The translations under genes were made by a program, and so were the position numbers. Under the pieces are notes generated by a model that was not told the origin of the DNA, ran no database searches, and saw nothing but the letters and a program-made list of their open reading frames with translations. 64,000 bases of DNA from Vibrio sp. CB1-14 (GTDB lineage Bacteria; Pseudomonadota; Gammaproteobacteria; Enterobacterales; Vibrionaceae), in contig NZ_CP115921.1 in NCBI RefSeq assembly GCF_040412085.2, forward strand, positions 1,178,001 to 1,242,000, written 5' to 3'. Position 1 is the first letter of the stretch. Each line of letters opens with the position of its first letter. Shown piece after piece: positions 27,974 to 37,179 of this stretch.

Positions 27974-28636
27974 ATGGTTTTAAATAACAAAATGCTCAAA
28001 TCTAAAGGGCTCACGACCGTATTGTGTTCAGTGGTCTTTGCCGCTGGCGGTTCTGTACAAGCAGCGACATTTTGGTATGCGCCAAACGGGGGTCTTAGCG
28101 CACCTCCAGGGACGTTTCTTGATGGCGTGAGTGAGAATGTGGTGACTGATTATGATGCGTTTGTGACTGGGGCGAGTTCTGACTTAGACAATTACTCAGA
28201 AGTTCACTCAGTTAATGTCGTTGATTCGGTTGCCATAATTGTGCAAGAAGGGGGCAGTGTTTCGAGGGCTGGTAACAAAGCCAAAGTGGTGCAGCGTGAC
28301 GGAGCAAACAACACCGCACTTGTCACGCAGTCAGGACGTAACCACACCGCATACATAACCCAAACAGGAAGCTCGAACGCTGCATACGTCGGCCAGTTAG
28401 GGAGAAACGCGGAAGCGTTGATTGAGCAAAATGGCGATAACAATCTCGCGTTAATCGGGCAGGCTAATTACGGGTTAGCAGGTAGTCAATTGAGTATTTC
28501 TCAGCGAAGTGATAACAACATTGCCGTTGTTGCTGGTGCTGGGGCTGCAAATTTAGGTATTTCTCAAGATGGTGGTGACACCGCCATTATTAATGCTTCG
28601 GCGTTAATGAGAGTTTATATAAACCAAGGAAACTAA
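27974..28636 (+). CDS. csgB: CsgB minor curlin (nucleator)
   Basis: 220 residues with a signal peptide (LTTVLCSVVFAAGGSVQA). Curlin repeats with N-x-A-x3-Q spacing run through residues about 85-165 (NKAKVVQRDGANNTALVTQSG, NHTAYITQTGSSNAAYVGQLG). The end (NLGISQDGGDTAIINASALMRVYINQGN) matches the C-terminus of the second nucleator at 23812. CsgB anchors to the surface via CsgF and templates CsgA. ATG at 27992 is an alternative start. Confidence 0.85.
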   Translation: MVLNNKMLKSKGLTTVLCSVVFAAGGSVQAATFWYAPNGGLSAPPGTFLDGVSENVVTDYDAFVTGASSDLDNYSEVHSVNVVDSVAIIVQEGGSVSRAGNKAKVVQRDGANNTALVTQSGRNHTAYITQTGSSNAAYVGQLGRNAEALIEQNGDNNLALIGQANYGLAGSQLSISQRSDNNIAVVAGAGAANLGISQDGGDTAIINASALMRVYINQGN

Positions 28637-28726
28637 GAGGTATCAGAGCAGTCGGTTTATATACAAATACTCTTGGTTAGAGAGTATGTAATGACATGGA
28701 AACTTATAAGGAATAAGGGTTATATT

Positions 28727-29530
28727 ATGAAAGTATTATTATTAGCTGTTAGTGTTGCTGTCGCTTCTTCCACGGTTATGGCTGCAGGCCCTGGCACAGG
28801 GAAAGAAGTCTCTTTCAACAATTACGCAGCTTACCAAAACATGGATGTACAAGGTGACAAGGACAACAAAAGTGTCGTACTTCAATCCAATGACGTAGGT
28901 ACCACCGTTACTGTGATGCAGGGTGAACTGGGTGTATTCGATGGTAACCGCTCGGTCGTAGACATCCGTTTGAACAGTCCTGGTAATAATAATGATGTTA
29001 TGATCGACCAATCTGGTGGTTACAGCTTCAACGACTCTAAAGTGAAGATCGGCGGTACTACTGGCGGGGCAGATATTGATGTCAATCAAGACGGTCATGC
29101 CAACGATTCGGTGGTGAATTTCCGTCATGATGAAGACAACTCGACGGTAACGGTTGCACAAACCGGTATTGATAACTGGTCTCGAGTCCGCTCGAGAGAT
29201 GCGAGTAAATACAATACGGTTGCTGTAACACAAAACGGTGAAAACCAAGACTCTGAAATCCGTCTGTCTGGAAGCTCCTCAAATAACATGGTCACTGTTA
29301 TGCAGGGTAAAAATACTTCCAAGAAAAATAACGTGTCTATCGTTGAGCTAAGCGCGTCTAGTTCGAACAACGACTTGCTGATTAACCAAAAAGGTAACAA
29401 CAGCCTATCTGAGGCTTATCTAGTGGCTTCAAGCGGCGGCGATATTGATGTTATTCAATCTGCACAAGACAGTTCATACATTTCTCAAGTGAACTCTCTA
29501 AACACGACGGTATATGTACATCAAAACTAA
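28727..29530 (+). CDS. csgA: CsgA-like major curlin
   Basis: 267 residues. Start at 28727 with AAGGG upstream; earlier in-frame ATGs lack a signal peptide. Signal peptide MKVLLLAVSVAVASSTVMA. Repeats alternate Asn/Gln/Ser strands (YNTVAVTQNGENQDSEIRLSG; NNMVTVMQGKNTSKKNNVSIVEL; NNDLLINQKGNNSLSEAYLV) ending VNSLNTTVYVHQN. Secreted amyloid subunit. It follows csgB by 90 bases. It is only distantly similar to the 446-residue curlin, so the two fibres are probably different in composition. Confidence 0.82.
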   Translation: MKVLLLAVSVAVASSTVMAAGPGTGKEVSFNNYAAYQNMDVQGDKDNKSVVLQSNDVGTTVTVMQGELGVFDGNRSVVDIRLNSPGNNNDVMIDQSGGYSFNDSKVKIGGTTGGADIDVNQDGHANDSVVNFRHDEDNSTVTVAQTGIDNWSRVRSRDASKYNTVAVTQNGENQDSEIRLSGSSSNNMVTVMQGKNTSKKNNVSIVELSASSSNNDLLINQKGNNSLSEAYLVASSGGDIDVIQSAQDSSYISQVNSLNTTVYVHQN

Positions 29531-29906
29531 ATCCATTTCGGTGGGTGTAAAAAAGGCGGTGTTATGCACCGTCTTTTTTTGTTTAACTGCTTTTGATGGA
29601 TTTTCTGCACTGTTCAAGACCCAAGTCAGTTGCCAAGTAAAGCAGGAGCAAATACAGATTGCGATCGAAGCTGACACTAGTCACCTCTCAATCCATGTCA
29701 AAACAGAACCGGGCAACGACTATCATTGGCGAGGTTCTGGTGGTGTCGCGATGTTTATTCTGTCGAAAAGTAGTTTCCCTATCGATCTTCAAGATAAGGA
29801 AGGCAAAGCGCGATTCATTATTGACGAGCATTGTCGTATAAAAGATAAGAAAAATCCTCCCTCTCCGTTAAGAGAGGAAGGATTTTCAGCAAGCAAAGGT
29901 GCTTAA
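29514..29906 (+). CDS. secreted protein in the csgC position, unknown
   Basis: Up to 130 residues, overlapping the csgA end by 17 bases. A plausible signal peptide is encoded (KKAVLCTVFFCLTAFDGFSA), followed by a small domain with two Cys (VSCQV and EHCRI) that could form a disulfide. E. coli CsgC, which blocks premature amyloid assembly, is encoded at the same place, but I see no clear sequence match. Odd: a csgA-terminator hairpin lies within the signal-peptide codons, and the malK terminator lies within the 3' end. Expression would need read-through. It could be non-coding. Confidence 0.5.
   Translation: MYIKTKSISVGVKKAVLCTVFFCLTAFDGFSALFKTQVSCQVKQEQIQIAIEADTSHLSIHVKTEPGNDYHWRGSGGVAMFILSKSSFPIDLQDKEGKARFIIDEHCRIKDKKNPPSPLREEGFSASKGA
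29549..29580 (+). terminator. intrinsic terminator after csgA
   Basis: GGCGGTG pairs with CACCGTC (one G-T), extended by A/T pairs, ending in seven T. It overlaps the beginning of the next reading frame. Confidence 0.75.
29847..29886 (-). terminator. terminator of malK
   Basis: AAAATCCT..CTCTC pairs with GAGAG..AGGATTTT; the better T run (ATTTTTCTT) is on the minus strand, 36 bases beyond the malK stop. Confidence 0.75.
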
Positions 29907-29921
29907 AACTATTAGAGAGGC

Positions 29922-31031
29922 TTATACGCCTGCTTCTTTATATAGGCGACGGCAAGCTCTGCCATCGCTGTGGAATAGGTGACAACGGTGAGCTGGAATA
30001 CCAATCTCAAACTTATCGCCAACTTCAACAGCAAGTGTGTCCGGCTGACGGTAGATAACGTCCGCGTCTGCGCTCTCTAGGTTAAGATAAACTTGAGTTT
30101 CGTTACCTAGCTTCTCAACGATCATCACTTCACCGCCCACTTTCGCATCGCCTTCTTGCGCCGATACCAAATGCTCTGGACGTACGCCCATAGACATACG
30201 ATCGCCTTTGTTCACGGTTGTTCCATCAACTGGGATCCAGAATGAATCACCATCAGAAAGCTGAACTTTCACGCGCTCTGCTTCTACTTCTTCAATGAAC
30301 ACGCTCATGAAGTTCATCTTAGGCGAACCAATAAAGCCTGCAACGAAGCGGTTGTCTGGGTAGTGGTATAGCTCAAGAGGCTTACCAACCTGTGCAACAT
30401 AGCCTGCGTCTAGTACAACAATCTTGTCAGCCATGGTCATCGCTTCAACCTGATCGTGCGTTACGTAGATCATGGTGCAGCCTAGTTGGCGTTGAAGCTT
30501 AGTGATTTGCGAACGCATGTTTACACGAAGTGCTGCATCTAGGTTAGATAGCGGTTCGTCTAGTAGGAATACGTTTGGTTGAGAAACCAAAGTACGGCCG
30601 ATAGCCACACGCTGACGCTGACCACCTGAAAGTGCTTTAGGTTGGCGCTCAAGTAGGTGACCGAGCTGTAGAATTTCTGCTGCGTGCTCAACGCGGCGGT
30701 CGATTTCTTTTTTGTCTGCTTTAGCAAGCTTAAGACCAAATGACATGTTGTCATAAAGGTTAAGGTGAGGATAAAGTGCGTAAGACTGGAATACCATGCC
30801 CACGCCGCGCTTCGATGGTTCAACATCGTTCATGCGCTCTTCACCAATATATAAATCACCGGACGTGATGTCTTCTAAACCTGCGATACAACGTAGTAGA
30901 GTTGATTTACCACAACCTGATGGACCAACAAAGACAACAAACTCGCCTTCGTTGATTTCTAGGTCGACATTCTTGGAGATCAGTACGTCGCCGTACGCTT
31001 TACTAACATTTTTTAACGTGACACTCGCCAT
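29922..31031 (-). CDS. malK: MalK, maltose ABC transporter ATPase
   Basis: 369 residues. Walker [10 protein letters not shown] (about 36-44), Q-loop [13 protein letters not shown] signature [13 protein letters not shown], Walker [15 protein letters not shown] and H-loop [11 protein letters not shown]; the C-terminal half is the MalK regulatory (TOBE) domain with VRPEHL. It powers the MalFGK2 maltose/maltodextrin importer and can sequester the activator MalT. It is divergent from malE-malF-malG, as in E. coli. Its long leader contains an intrinsic terminator and a structured region (see findings). Confidence 0.95.
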   Translation of the reverse strand: MASVTLKNVSKAYGDVLISKNVDLEINEGEFVVFVGPSGCGKSTLLRCIAGLEDITSGDLYIGEERMNDVEPSKRGVGMVFQSYALYPHLNLYDNMSFGLKLAKADKKEIDRRVEHAAEILQLGHLLERQPKALSGGQRQRVAIGRTLVSQPNVFLLDEPLSNLDAALRVNMRSQITKLQRQLGCTMIYVTHDQVEAMTMADKIVVLDAGYVAQVGKPLELYHYPDNRFVAGFIGSPKMNFMSVFIEEVEAERVKVQLSDGDSFWIPVDGTTVNKGDRMSMGVRPEHLVSAQEGDAKVGGEVMIVEKLGNETQVYLNLESADADVIYRQPDTLAVEVGDKFEIGIPAHRCHLFHSDGRACRRLYKEAGV

Positions 31032-31216
31032 GTAGCTCGTCCTCGATTCATTTTTTCTTTCCGTCGGTCATTATAGAGATAATTCGACAGGTAATAATAG
31101 TAGGAAATTGGTCAGTGTGTGACTCCAACAACGTGGTTTGGAGTTCTGGGAAACTGTTGCGTGATGATTCTAGGTTTTGATGTTCCTTAGTTTGTGCAAA
31201 TAGTCCCAGATGGAAA

Positions 31217-31252
31217 GAAAAAAGGGTGGCGCTGTACGATTTGGCGCCACCC
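31217..31252 (-). terminator. strong intrinsic terminator in the malK leader
   Basis: GGGTGGCGC (31224-31232) pairs with GCGCCACCC; six T follow on the minus strand. It lies about 190 bases upstream of the malK start, so it ends a leftward transcript that starts inside the malK/malE spacer. Confidence 0.8.
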
Positions 31253-31273
31253 TCAAAGCCAAGACTTCGCTAG

Positions 31274-31304
31274 TATCCCCCGACACAAACTGAAAACCTC
31301 CCCC
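31274..31304 (-). promoter_or_regulatory. possible MalT boxes facing malK
   Basis: On the minus strand GGGGGAGG and GGGGGATA occur 23 bases apart as direct repeats; the MalT consensus is GGGGA[TG]GAGG. If the leader RNA starts near 31505 these would lie inside it, so the call is tentative. Confidence 0.35.
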
Positions 31305-31516
31305 GTAAAATACATTTACCACTAGTGCTTCAGATTGTGACTACTTGGCGAGTCCGGCGATGAAAACCCAGTATACGTTCCCTGTAGAAGTTCATTCCTT
31401 AAAGAAACTGTCAGAGCATTCGCTCTTACTGGTAAAGGGTTCTTACCATCCACTCTTGGATGACTGCAGTTTCCTTGATTGAGGTCGCAGGTACATCCTC
31501 CTGACAAAAATAATTA

Positions 31517-31554
31517 TGGGGGTAGTAGGGAAGGAGGAGGAGGGTGGGGGGAGA
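31517..31554 (+). promoter_or_regulatory. possible MalT box cluster facing malE
   Basis: A purine-rich block with GGGGGTAG, GGAGGAGG and GGGGGGAG, resembling overlapping MalT boxes, lies about 245-280 bases before malE. Confidence 0.4.
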
Positions 31555-31798
31555 ATGTATGTGTGAGATCTCGGTCAAAAATTTGCGCCTGATAATAGTG
31601 AATTCTGTCACAACAGGAGATTGTTTTGTGATGTTGATCTATAGTCTTGGGCGATTGAGGTCACGGAAATCAACGCTTGTGGCGAGGGCGTAGAGAGTAG
31701 GATGATGAGAGCTTGCTGTATTTTTAAGATGATACTCATCGAAACTTGGGAAATCCTCTGGATGAACCTACGATCAAAACTATAAAAAGGATATAAAC

Positions 31799-32980
31799 AT
31801 GAAAAAAGCCCTAAGCACTGTAGCACTAGGTACGCTAGTCGCTCTAGGTTCTTTTGGTGCAAATGCTGCTATCGAAGAAGGACAACTCACTATTTGGATT
31901 AATGGTGACAAAGGTTACAACGGTCTTGCAGAAGTAGGTAAAAAGTTCGAAGAAGACACAGGTATTAAAGTGACAGTTGCTCACCCTGATGGTCTAGAAG
32001 CGCGCTTTCCTCAAGTTGCAGCGACTGGTGACGGTCCTGATATCGTGTTCTGGGCTCACGACCGTTTCGGTGAGTACGCTCAAGCAGGTTTGCTGGCTGA
32101 AATCAAACCTTCTAAAGAAACTAAAGAAGGCATTGTTGACTTTGCATGGGACGCAGTTAAGTACGATGGCAAAATCATCGGTTACCCAGTAGCAGTTGAG
32201 TCACTATCTCTAATCTACAACAAAGACTTGGTTCCAAACCCACCTAAGACCTGGGAAGAAGTAGAAGCATTGAACGCAAAACTTGCTAAAGATGGCAAGA
32301 CAGCAATCATGTGGAACCTAAAAGAACCGTACTTCACATGGCCACTAATGGCAGCTGATGGCGGTTACGCATTCAAATACAACGGTGGTAGCTACGACGT
32401 TAAAGACGCAGGTATCGCTCAAGACGGTGTTAAAGACGCACTGACTTTCGTTAAAGGTCTAGTAGACAAAGGCGTTATCTCTGCAGATATGGATTACTCG
32501 GTATCTGAGTCTGCGTTCAACCAAGGTAAAACTGCAATGACTATCAACGGTCCGTGGTCTTGGGCGAACATCGAGAAGTCTGGCATCAACTACGGTGTGG
32601 CTACTCTACCTAAGTTCAACGGCCAAGCTTCTAAGCCTTTCGTTGGCGTACTAACAGCAGGTATCAGCACTGCGTCACCTAACCGTGACCTAGCAGTTGA
32701 GTTCCTAGAGAACTACCTACTAACTAACGATGGTCTTCGTGAAGTGAACAACGACAAACCTCTAGGTGCTGTTGCTCTAACTTCATTCCAAGACGAGCTA
32801 GGTTCTGATGCACGTATCGCAGCGACAATGGACAACGCGATGAACGGCGAAATCATGCCTAACGTTCCACAAATGAGTGCATTCTGGGCTTCTGCTAAGA
32901 ACACAATCATCAACGTGGTAGACGGTCGTCAATCAGTAGAAGCAGCAGTTGCTGACGCTGAAAAGCAAATGACGAAGTAA
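31799..32980 (+). CDS. malE: MalE, periplasmic maltose-binding protein
   Basis: 393 residues; signal peptide [23 protein letters not shown], mature start [19 protein letters not shown] as in E. coli MBP. Ligand-site residues typical of MBP are visible ([37 protein letters not shown]). It binds maltose and maltodextrins and delivers them to MalFGK2. AGGAT lies eight bases upstream. Codon use is that of a highly expressed gene. A hairpin after the stop probably limits malF-malG expression. Confidence 0.96.
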   Translation: MKKALSTVALGTLVALGSFGANAAIEEGQLTIWINGDKGYNGLAEVGKKFEEDTGIKVTVAHPDGLEARFPQVAATGDGPDIVFWAHDRFGEYAQAGLLAEIKPSKETKEGIVDFAWDAVKYDGKIIGYPVAVESLSLIYNKDLVPNPPKTWEEVEALNAKLAKDGKTAIMWNLKEPYFTWPLMAADGGYAFKYNGGSYDVKDAGIAQDGVKDALTFVKGLVDKGVISADMDYSVSESAFNQGKTAMTINGPWSWANIEKSGINYGVATLPKFNGQASKPFVGVLTAGISTASPNRDLAVEFLENYLLTNDGLREVNNDKPLGAVALTSFQDELGSDARIAATMDNAMNGEIMPNVPQMSAFWASAKNTIINVVDGRQSVEAAVADAEKQMTK

Positions 32981-32999
32981 GTTTCTAGAACAACCCTTT

Positions 33000-33034
33000 T
33001 AAGGAGGGGGTAACCCCTCCTTCTTTTCTATTTT
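33000..33034 (+). terminator. intercistronic hairpin/attenuator between malE and malF
   Basis: AAGGAGGGG/CCCCTCCTT stem with a short loop and T-rich tail. It likely protects malE mRNA or lowers malF-malG transcription. Confidence 0.7.
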
Positions 33035-33061
33035 TTTGTATTATCGCTAGCAGGTCCTTTT

Positions 33062-34633
33062 ATGCAGTCAGTTCAAGGTACAGATGCCATGTCAGCAGAA
33101 ACTAATACAGTTCCAAGCAGTAAAAAAGTATTCATCAAGTGGGGACTTCTTGGCTCAGTGGGACTTATCAATGGTTATGCGACTATTCTAATGTATTCCC
33201 GCGGTGAGCTTGCATTCGCATTGCTTACTGTGATTCTTACCGCTCTGGCACTCTATATTTTCGGCAGTAAGAAAACGTACGCGCACCGTTATATCTACCC
33301 AGGTATTGCGGGTATGATCCTTTTCATTCTTTTCCCTTTGGCGTACACGGTTGGCTTGGCCTTCACGAACTACAGCGCGAAAAACCAACTTTCCCTGGAT
33401 AGAACGCAAAGCGTATTGATGCAGCGTACTTTCCAAAGTGGTGATAGCTATTCGTTTGAGCTTTATAAGACAGACAACGGTCACCGCATCTATGTAAAAG
33501 ACGGTGAACAGCTGCTTGCTACGCCTGATTTTGATATCAGCAGCCCTTCTGCAGACTACGATCTTAACGCGGCAGATGTGCCAGTAGGTGAGAAAGAGAA
33601 GATCAAAGCGATTATTCAAAATCGTGCGAAACTCAACACGGTTGACCTTCATATGCCAGATGGCTCTGACATCCGTATGAGTGGTCTACGTAAATTTGCT
33701 TCTGTACAACCGCTATACACTATGGTGGAAGGTACAAACGACATGCGTAACAACAAGACTGGTGAGCTACTGCGCCCTAATATGGACGAGGGTTTCTACC
33801 AGCCAGTTAACGATAGTGGCGAGTTTGTTGGTAACACAGTATCACCAGGTTTTATTGTTGGTATTGGTACACACAACTTTGAACGTGTATGGAAAGACGA
33901 TGGTATTAAAGAGCCGTTCATCAGTATCTTTATCTGGACGATTGTTTTCTCAGCAGTGAGTGTTGCGCTAACGGTTCTTATTGGTCTTGTACTGGCAAGT
34001 GTGGTTCAGTGGGAAGCACTACGTGGCCGTGCTATTTATCGCGTGCTGCTGATCCTTCCGTATGCAGTACCAGCGTTTATCTCGATTCTTATCTTTAAAG
34101 GCTTGTTCAACCAAAGCTTTGGTGAAGTGAACATGCTCCTTGAAGGTCTGTTTGGCATTAGTCCAAACTGGTTCTCAGACCCAATGCTAGCGAAAGCAAT
34201 GATTCTCATTGTTAACACATGGCTAGGTTTCCCTTACATGATGATTCTATGTATGGGTATGCTAAAAGCGATTCCTGATGACCTGTATGAAGCGTCAGCA
34301 ATTGATGGTTCAAACTTTGTTTCGAACTTCACCCAGATCACAATGCCACTGATGATTAAGCCGCTAACTCCGCTACTGATTGCAAGTTTCGCGTTTAACT
34401 TCAACAACTTTGTACTGATTGCCCTTCTAACGAACGGTGGTCCTAACATGATTGGTACTTCTGAGCCAGCGGGTTACACCGACCTATTGGTTAACTACAC
34501 GTACCGTATCGCGTTTGAAGGTTCTGGTGGTCAAGACTTCGGTCTAGCGAGTGCAATCGCGACACTGATCTTCCTACTAGTTGGTGCACTAGCACTACTT
34601 AACCTACGCGTCACGAAAGTAGCTCAAGACTAA
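33062..34633 (+). CDS. malF: MalF, maltose ABC transporter permease
   Basis: 523-residue inner-membrane permease with N-terminal helices, the large periplasmic P2 domain (about residues 95-280) unique to MalF, and the C-terminal permease core. The EAA loop that docks MalK is visible in [29 protein letters not shown] is eight bases before the ATG at 33062. A second ATG nine codons in is possible. malG follows 11 bases later. Confidence 0.95.
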   Translation: MQSVQGTDAMSAETNTVPSSKKVFIKWGLLGSVGLINGYATILMYSRGELAFALLTVILTALALYIFGSKKTYAHRYIYPGIAGMILFILFPLAYTVGLAFTNYSAKNQLSLDRTQSVLMQRTFQSGDSYSFELYKTDNGHRIYVKDGEQLLATPDFDISSPSADYDLNAADVPVGEKEKIKAIIQNRAKLNTVDLHMPDGSDIRMSGLRKFASVQPLYTMVEGTNDMRNNKTGELLRPNMDEGFYQPVNDSGEFVGNTVSPGFIVGIGTHNFERVWKDDGIKEPFISIFIWTIVFSAVSVALTVLIGLVLASVVQWEALRGRAIYRVLLILPYAVPAFISILIFKGLFNQSFGEVNMLLEGLFGISPNWFSDPMLAKAMILIVNTWLGFPYMMILCMGMLKAIPDDLYEASAIDGSNFVSNFTQITMPLMIKPLTPLLIASFAFNFNNFVLIALLTNGGPNMIGTSEPAGYTDLLVNYTYRIAFEGSGGQDFGLASAIATLIFLLVGALALLNLRVTKVAQD

Positions 34634-34644
34634 GGAGACCTAAA

Positions 34645-35535
34645 ATGGCAATGGTACAAGGTAAGTCATTAAAATACCGCGTTTGGGCAACACACATCGC
34701 TATGTGGGCTTTCCTATCGCTAATTATTTTCCCACTACTGATGATTATCGCTATCTCGTTCCGTGAAGGTAACTTCGCAACGGGTAGCCTAATCCCAGAG
34801 CACCCATCGCTAGAGCACTGGAAACTAGCACTAGGCTTCTCGGTAACGAACGCAGACGGCTCAGTAACACCACCTCCGTTCCCTGTACTCACTTGGTTGT
34901 GGAACTCGATTAAGGTTGCGGGTATTTCATCAATCTTGATTGTATGTCTATCAACAACGTCTGCTTACGCATTTGCTCGTATGCGCTTTAAAGGCAAGTC
35001 AACCATCCTAAAAGCGATGATGATTTTCCAGATGTTCCCAGCAGTACTAGCATTGGTGGCGATTTACGCATTGTTCGATAAACTAGGTCAGTACATTCCG
35101 TTCCTAGGCTTGAACACACACGGTGGTCTGATTTTCTCTTACTTGGGTGGTATCGCACTTCACGTATGGACAATCAAAGGTTACTTCGAAACGATTGATG
35201 GCTCTCTAGAAGAAGCAGCAGCACTTGACGGTGCTACGCCATGGCAAGCATTCCGTCTCGTTCTTCTGCCACTGTCAGTGCCAATCCTAGCGGTTGTGTT
35301 TATTCTGTCGTTCATCATGGTTGTTGGTGAAGTACCGGTAGCATCACTACTACTTTCTGATGTAAACTCGTACACACTAGCGGTTGGTATGCAGCAGTAC
35401 TTGTATCCTCAGAACTACCTATGGGGTGACTTCGCGGCAGCGGCTGTACTATCAGCATTACCTATCACAGTCGTATTCCTACTCGCACAGCGTTGGCTGG
35501 TTGGTGGTTTGACCGCCGGCGGTGTAAAAGGATAA
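34645..35535 (+). CDS. malG: MalG, maltose ABC transporter permease
   Basis: 296 residues, six predicted helices, with the EAA loop [24 protein letters not shown] contacting MalK, and the C-terminal segment [12 protein letters not shown] that enters the MalE-MalF path in E. coli. AAGGAG lies upstream. Last gene of malEFG. Confidence 0.95.
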   Translation: MAMVQGKSLKYRVWATHIAMWAFLSLIIFPLLMIIAISFREGNFATGSLIPEHPSLEHWKLALGFSVTNADGSVTPPPFPVLTWLWNSIKVAGISSILIVCLSTTSAYAFARMRFKGKSTILKAMMIFQMFPAVLALVAIYALFDKLGQYIPFLGLNTHGGLIFSYLGGIALHVWTIKGYFETIDGSLEEAAALDGATPWQAFRLVLLPLSVPILAVVFILSFIMVVGEVPVASLLLSDVNSYTLAVGMQQYLYPQNYLWGDFAAAAVLSALPITVVFLLAQRWLVGGLTAGGVKG

Positions 35536-35540
35536 AAACG

Positions 35541-35570
35541 ATAAGGGTGACCGCAAGGTCACCCATTTTA
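35541..35570 (+). terminator. terminator of malEFG
   Basis: GGGTGACC/GGTCACCC perfect eight-base-pair stem, GCAA tetraloop, then ATTTTATTT. Confidence 0.8.
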
Positions 35571-35728
35571 TTTGTATTGTTTAACATTATTTGGTTTGGC
35601 CGCCGACAAGTTGAACAAGCAACACTGGTGTTACGTATAGCTGGCTGTTATCAGGATTCCTTACTATCACGACTAACAGTTCTTGTAACCGACGCCCGAG
35701 CATTCGCTCGGGCTTCTTCTTTTCTTGT
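35566..35728 (+). ncRNA. micX: MicX-like small RNA downstream of malG
   Basis: Between malG and the next gene lies a non-coding stretch ending in a second, strong intrinsic terminator (GCCCGAGC/GCTCGGGC, ATTC loop, TTCTTCTTTT) at 35694-35728. In V. cholerae the sRNA MicX is encoded exactly here, beginning in or just after the 3' end of malG (VCA0943) and processed from its primary transcript. MicX targets outer-membrane protein mRNAs. The call rests on position, lack of coding potential and the terminator; the 5' end is uncertain and may lie inside malG. Confidence 0.6.
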
Positions 35729-35945
35729 CAGTTGTCTCTTTTGTCACTAGTTGGTTTAGACTCACTATGTCTGCTATCGGTAAAACGAATTGATATATTG
35801 ACCAACTCATGTAGGAATAGCATAAGATGCTGATATCTTTGCGCTAACTTTGAACAAACAGGGCTAGGTGCCATAGGAAAGGTCATATTCCTGTGTTATA
35901 AGGATGAAAGTCCGAGCAATAATCGCGTTTGGAAAGGATGGCCAA

Positions 35946-36869
35946 ATGACAAAAATTACCGAATCAAAAGCACTAATTTATTCTGCCGTGGGTGCCGCGG
36001 TATTGTCGCTCTGGGGCGGCATAATGGCGCTGATTTCTGAATCTAGCGCCATACTACTGGATGCCTCTTTCAACCTCTTGTCTGCGGCGGTGTCGTACGC
36101 TTCTCTATGGATAGCGAAGCTAACCCAAACTGGCCGAACTCGTCATTACCCAATTGGATTTTTTGCCTTTGAGCCGCTGATCGTGGTGATTAAAGGCATT
36201 ACCATACTTATTCTCATCGCCTTTGCAGTAGGCAGTAATATCCCGGTGATTCTAGCTGGGGGGCGGGAGCCTGCGTTAGGGCTGATGGCTGTGTATGTGT
36301 TCCCAGCCGTCGCTCTGTGCGCCCTTTTGTACTGGGTGTGTCATGTGGGTCACAAACAGTCTCATTCCGACATTCTAAAGGCAGAGAAAAACGCTTGGTT
36401 CATCAACGGTGTGATTTCTGGTGCGATTGGTGTGGCATTGGTGTTGGTGATTGCTATCCAAGAGACATCATTTGGGTGGGTTGGACGTTACATCGACCAG
36501 ATCTTAGTGGTGCTGTTCAGCCTAGCGTTTATCAGCGATCCGATAAAGCTTGTCAAAAATGGTATGCGAGAGTTGACGATGGCGACGCCTCCAATTGAGC
36601 ACACTAAGCCTATCTATCGCAGCTTAAAGGGACTCGCTCAGGAATATGAGATTGAGATTGTGGATATTTTTATCGCCAAGCTTGGCCGTAAAACCTGGGT
36701 CTCTGTCTATGTCGATCCGAAGCGCGAATCCATGACATTTAAGAGTTATGAACGATTTGTGGAAGATCTAAGAACGAAGGTGGATAAGCCATATACCGTC
36801 ACAGAAGTGGATGTCATTTTACAACGTTCACCCACTTCAGAAAGCACGCCTAAGTTAGCTCACGGCTAG
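35946..36869 (+). CDS. cation diffusion facilitator-like transporter
   Basis: 307 residues with about six membrane helices and a cytoplasmic C-terminal domain, the layout of CDF zinc/iron exporters. The usual metal ligands are altered: helix 2 has D39-xxx-N43 (LLDASFNLL) instead of DxxxD, and helix 5 has AEKNAWFINGV instead of an HxxxD pair. HYPIGFFAFEPL replaces the HPYGHGRxE motif. Substrate or metal dependence may thus differ from classical CDF proteins. Start at 35946 (AAGGATGG upstream), not 35904. Its 3' end overlaps the convergent small gene by 20 bases. Confidence 0.75.
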   Translation: MTKITESKALIYSAVGAAVLSLWGGIMALISESSAILLDASFNLLSAAVSYASLWIAKLTQTGRTRHYPIGFFAFEPLIVVIKGITILILIAFAVGSNIPVILAGGREPALGLMAVYVFPAVALCALLYWVCHVGHKQSHSDILKAEKNAWFINGVISGAIGVALVLVIAIQETSFGWVGRYIDQILVVLFSLAFISDPIKLVKNGMRELTMATPPIEHTKPIYRSLKGLAQEYEIEIVDIFIAKLGRKTWVSVYVDPKRESMTFKSYERFVEDLRTKVDKPYTVTEVDVILQRSPTSESTPKLAHG

Positions 36870-37098
36870 AAGGCGCGCAGCCAAGATACTGGAGCAAGAC
36901 ATACAAACTTTCTTGCTCCAGTGCTACACGCTGGAACAAGTCGGCAAACACCTCATCACCGCCAAAGCAGGTCTGGATGTAATGATTGATTTCATCCCGC
37001 TGATACCCTTCAACGTACATGGTACGTATCCATTGATATTCCACCGATTTTAAATCAGTTAACGTGGATTGACTTAGGGTAATATCGCTCAGGGTCAA
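36850..37098 (-). CDS. small hypothetical protein
   Basis: 82 residues, acidic, predicted helical (KSVEYQWIRTMYVEGYQRDEINHYIQTCFGGDEVFADLF), no signal or membrane segment. A TTG start at 37098 has GGAG seven bases upstream, which supports translation. The 3' end overlaps the CDF-like gene. No family recognised. Confidence 0.55.
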   Translation of the reverse strand: MTLSDITLSQSTLTDLKSVEYQWIRTMYVEGYQRDEINHYIQTCFGGDEVFADLFQRVALEQESLYVLLQYLGCAPSSRELT

Positions 37099-37179
37099 GT
37101 CGAGCTCCTCTCTCAGACTATTTTAACGCTGGGCGATTACATCAAAGTTTAATGAAAGAAAAATGACAGTTTGGTGACC

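Larger units (their letters stand above)
31217..31508 (-). ncRNA. candidate structured leader RNA or sRNA upstream of malK
   Basis: On the minus strand, 31476-31467 pairs with 31410-31401 (ten pairs including one G-U; on the plus strand this would be an A-C mismatch, so the minus strand is favoured). Enclosed are three hairpins: CATCCA/TGGATG, GGTAA/TTACC and AGAGC/GCTCT, together a four-way junction. A terminator follows at 31217-31252, with malK next. This looks like a riboswitch-like attenuator of malK or an independent sRNA. RNA motifs named malK have been reported upstream of maltose-transporter genes; I cannot tell from memory whether this is one. Confidence 0.5.

Noticed and set aside
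31401..31476. Cloverleaf-like fold resembling a tRNA
   Set aside because: The closing stem has ten pairs, there is no CCA end, no T-loop (TTCGA-type) and no anticodon-loop context; it fits a general four-way junction better.
31608..31862. Minus-strand frame antisense to the malE start
   Set aside because: No ribosome site, overlaps the malE signal peptide region and has no protein-like features.
35493..35750. 85-codon frame across the malG end and MicX region
   Set aside because: It overlaps malG and runs through two terminator hairpins; the region is better explained as non-coding RNA.
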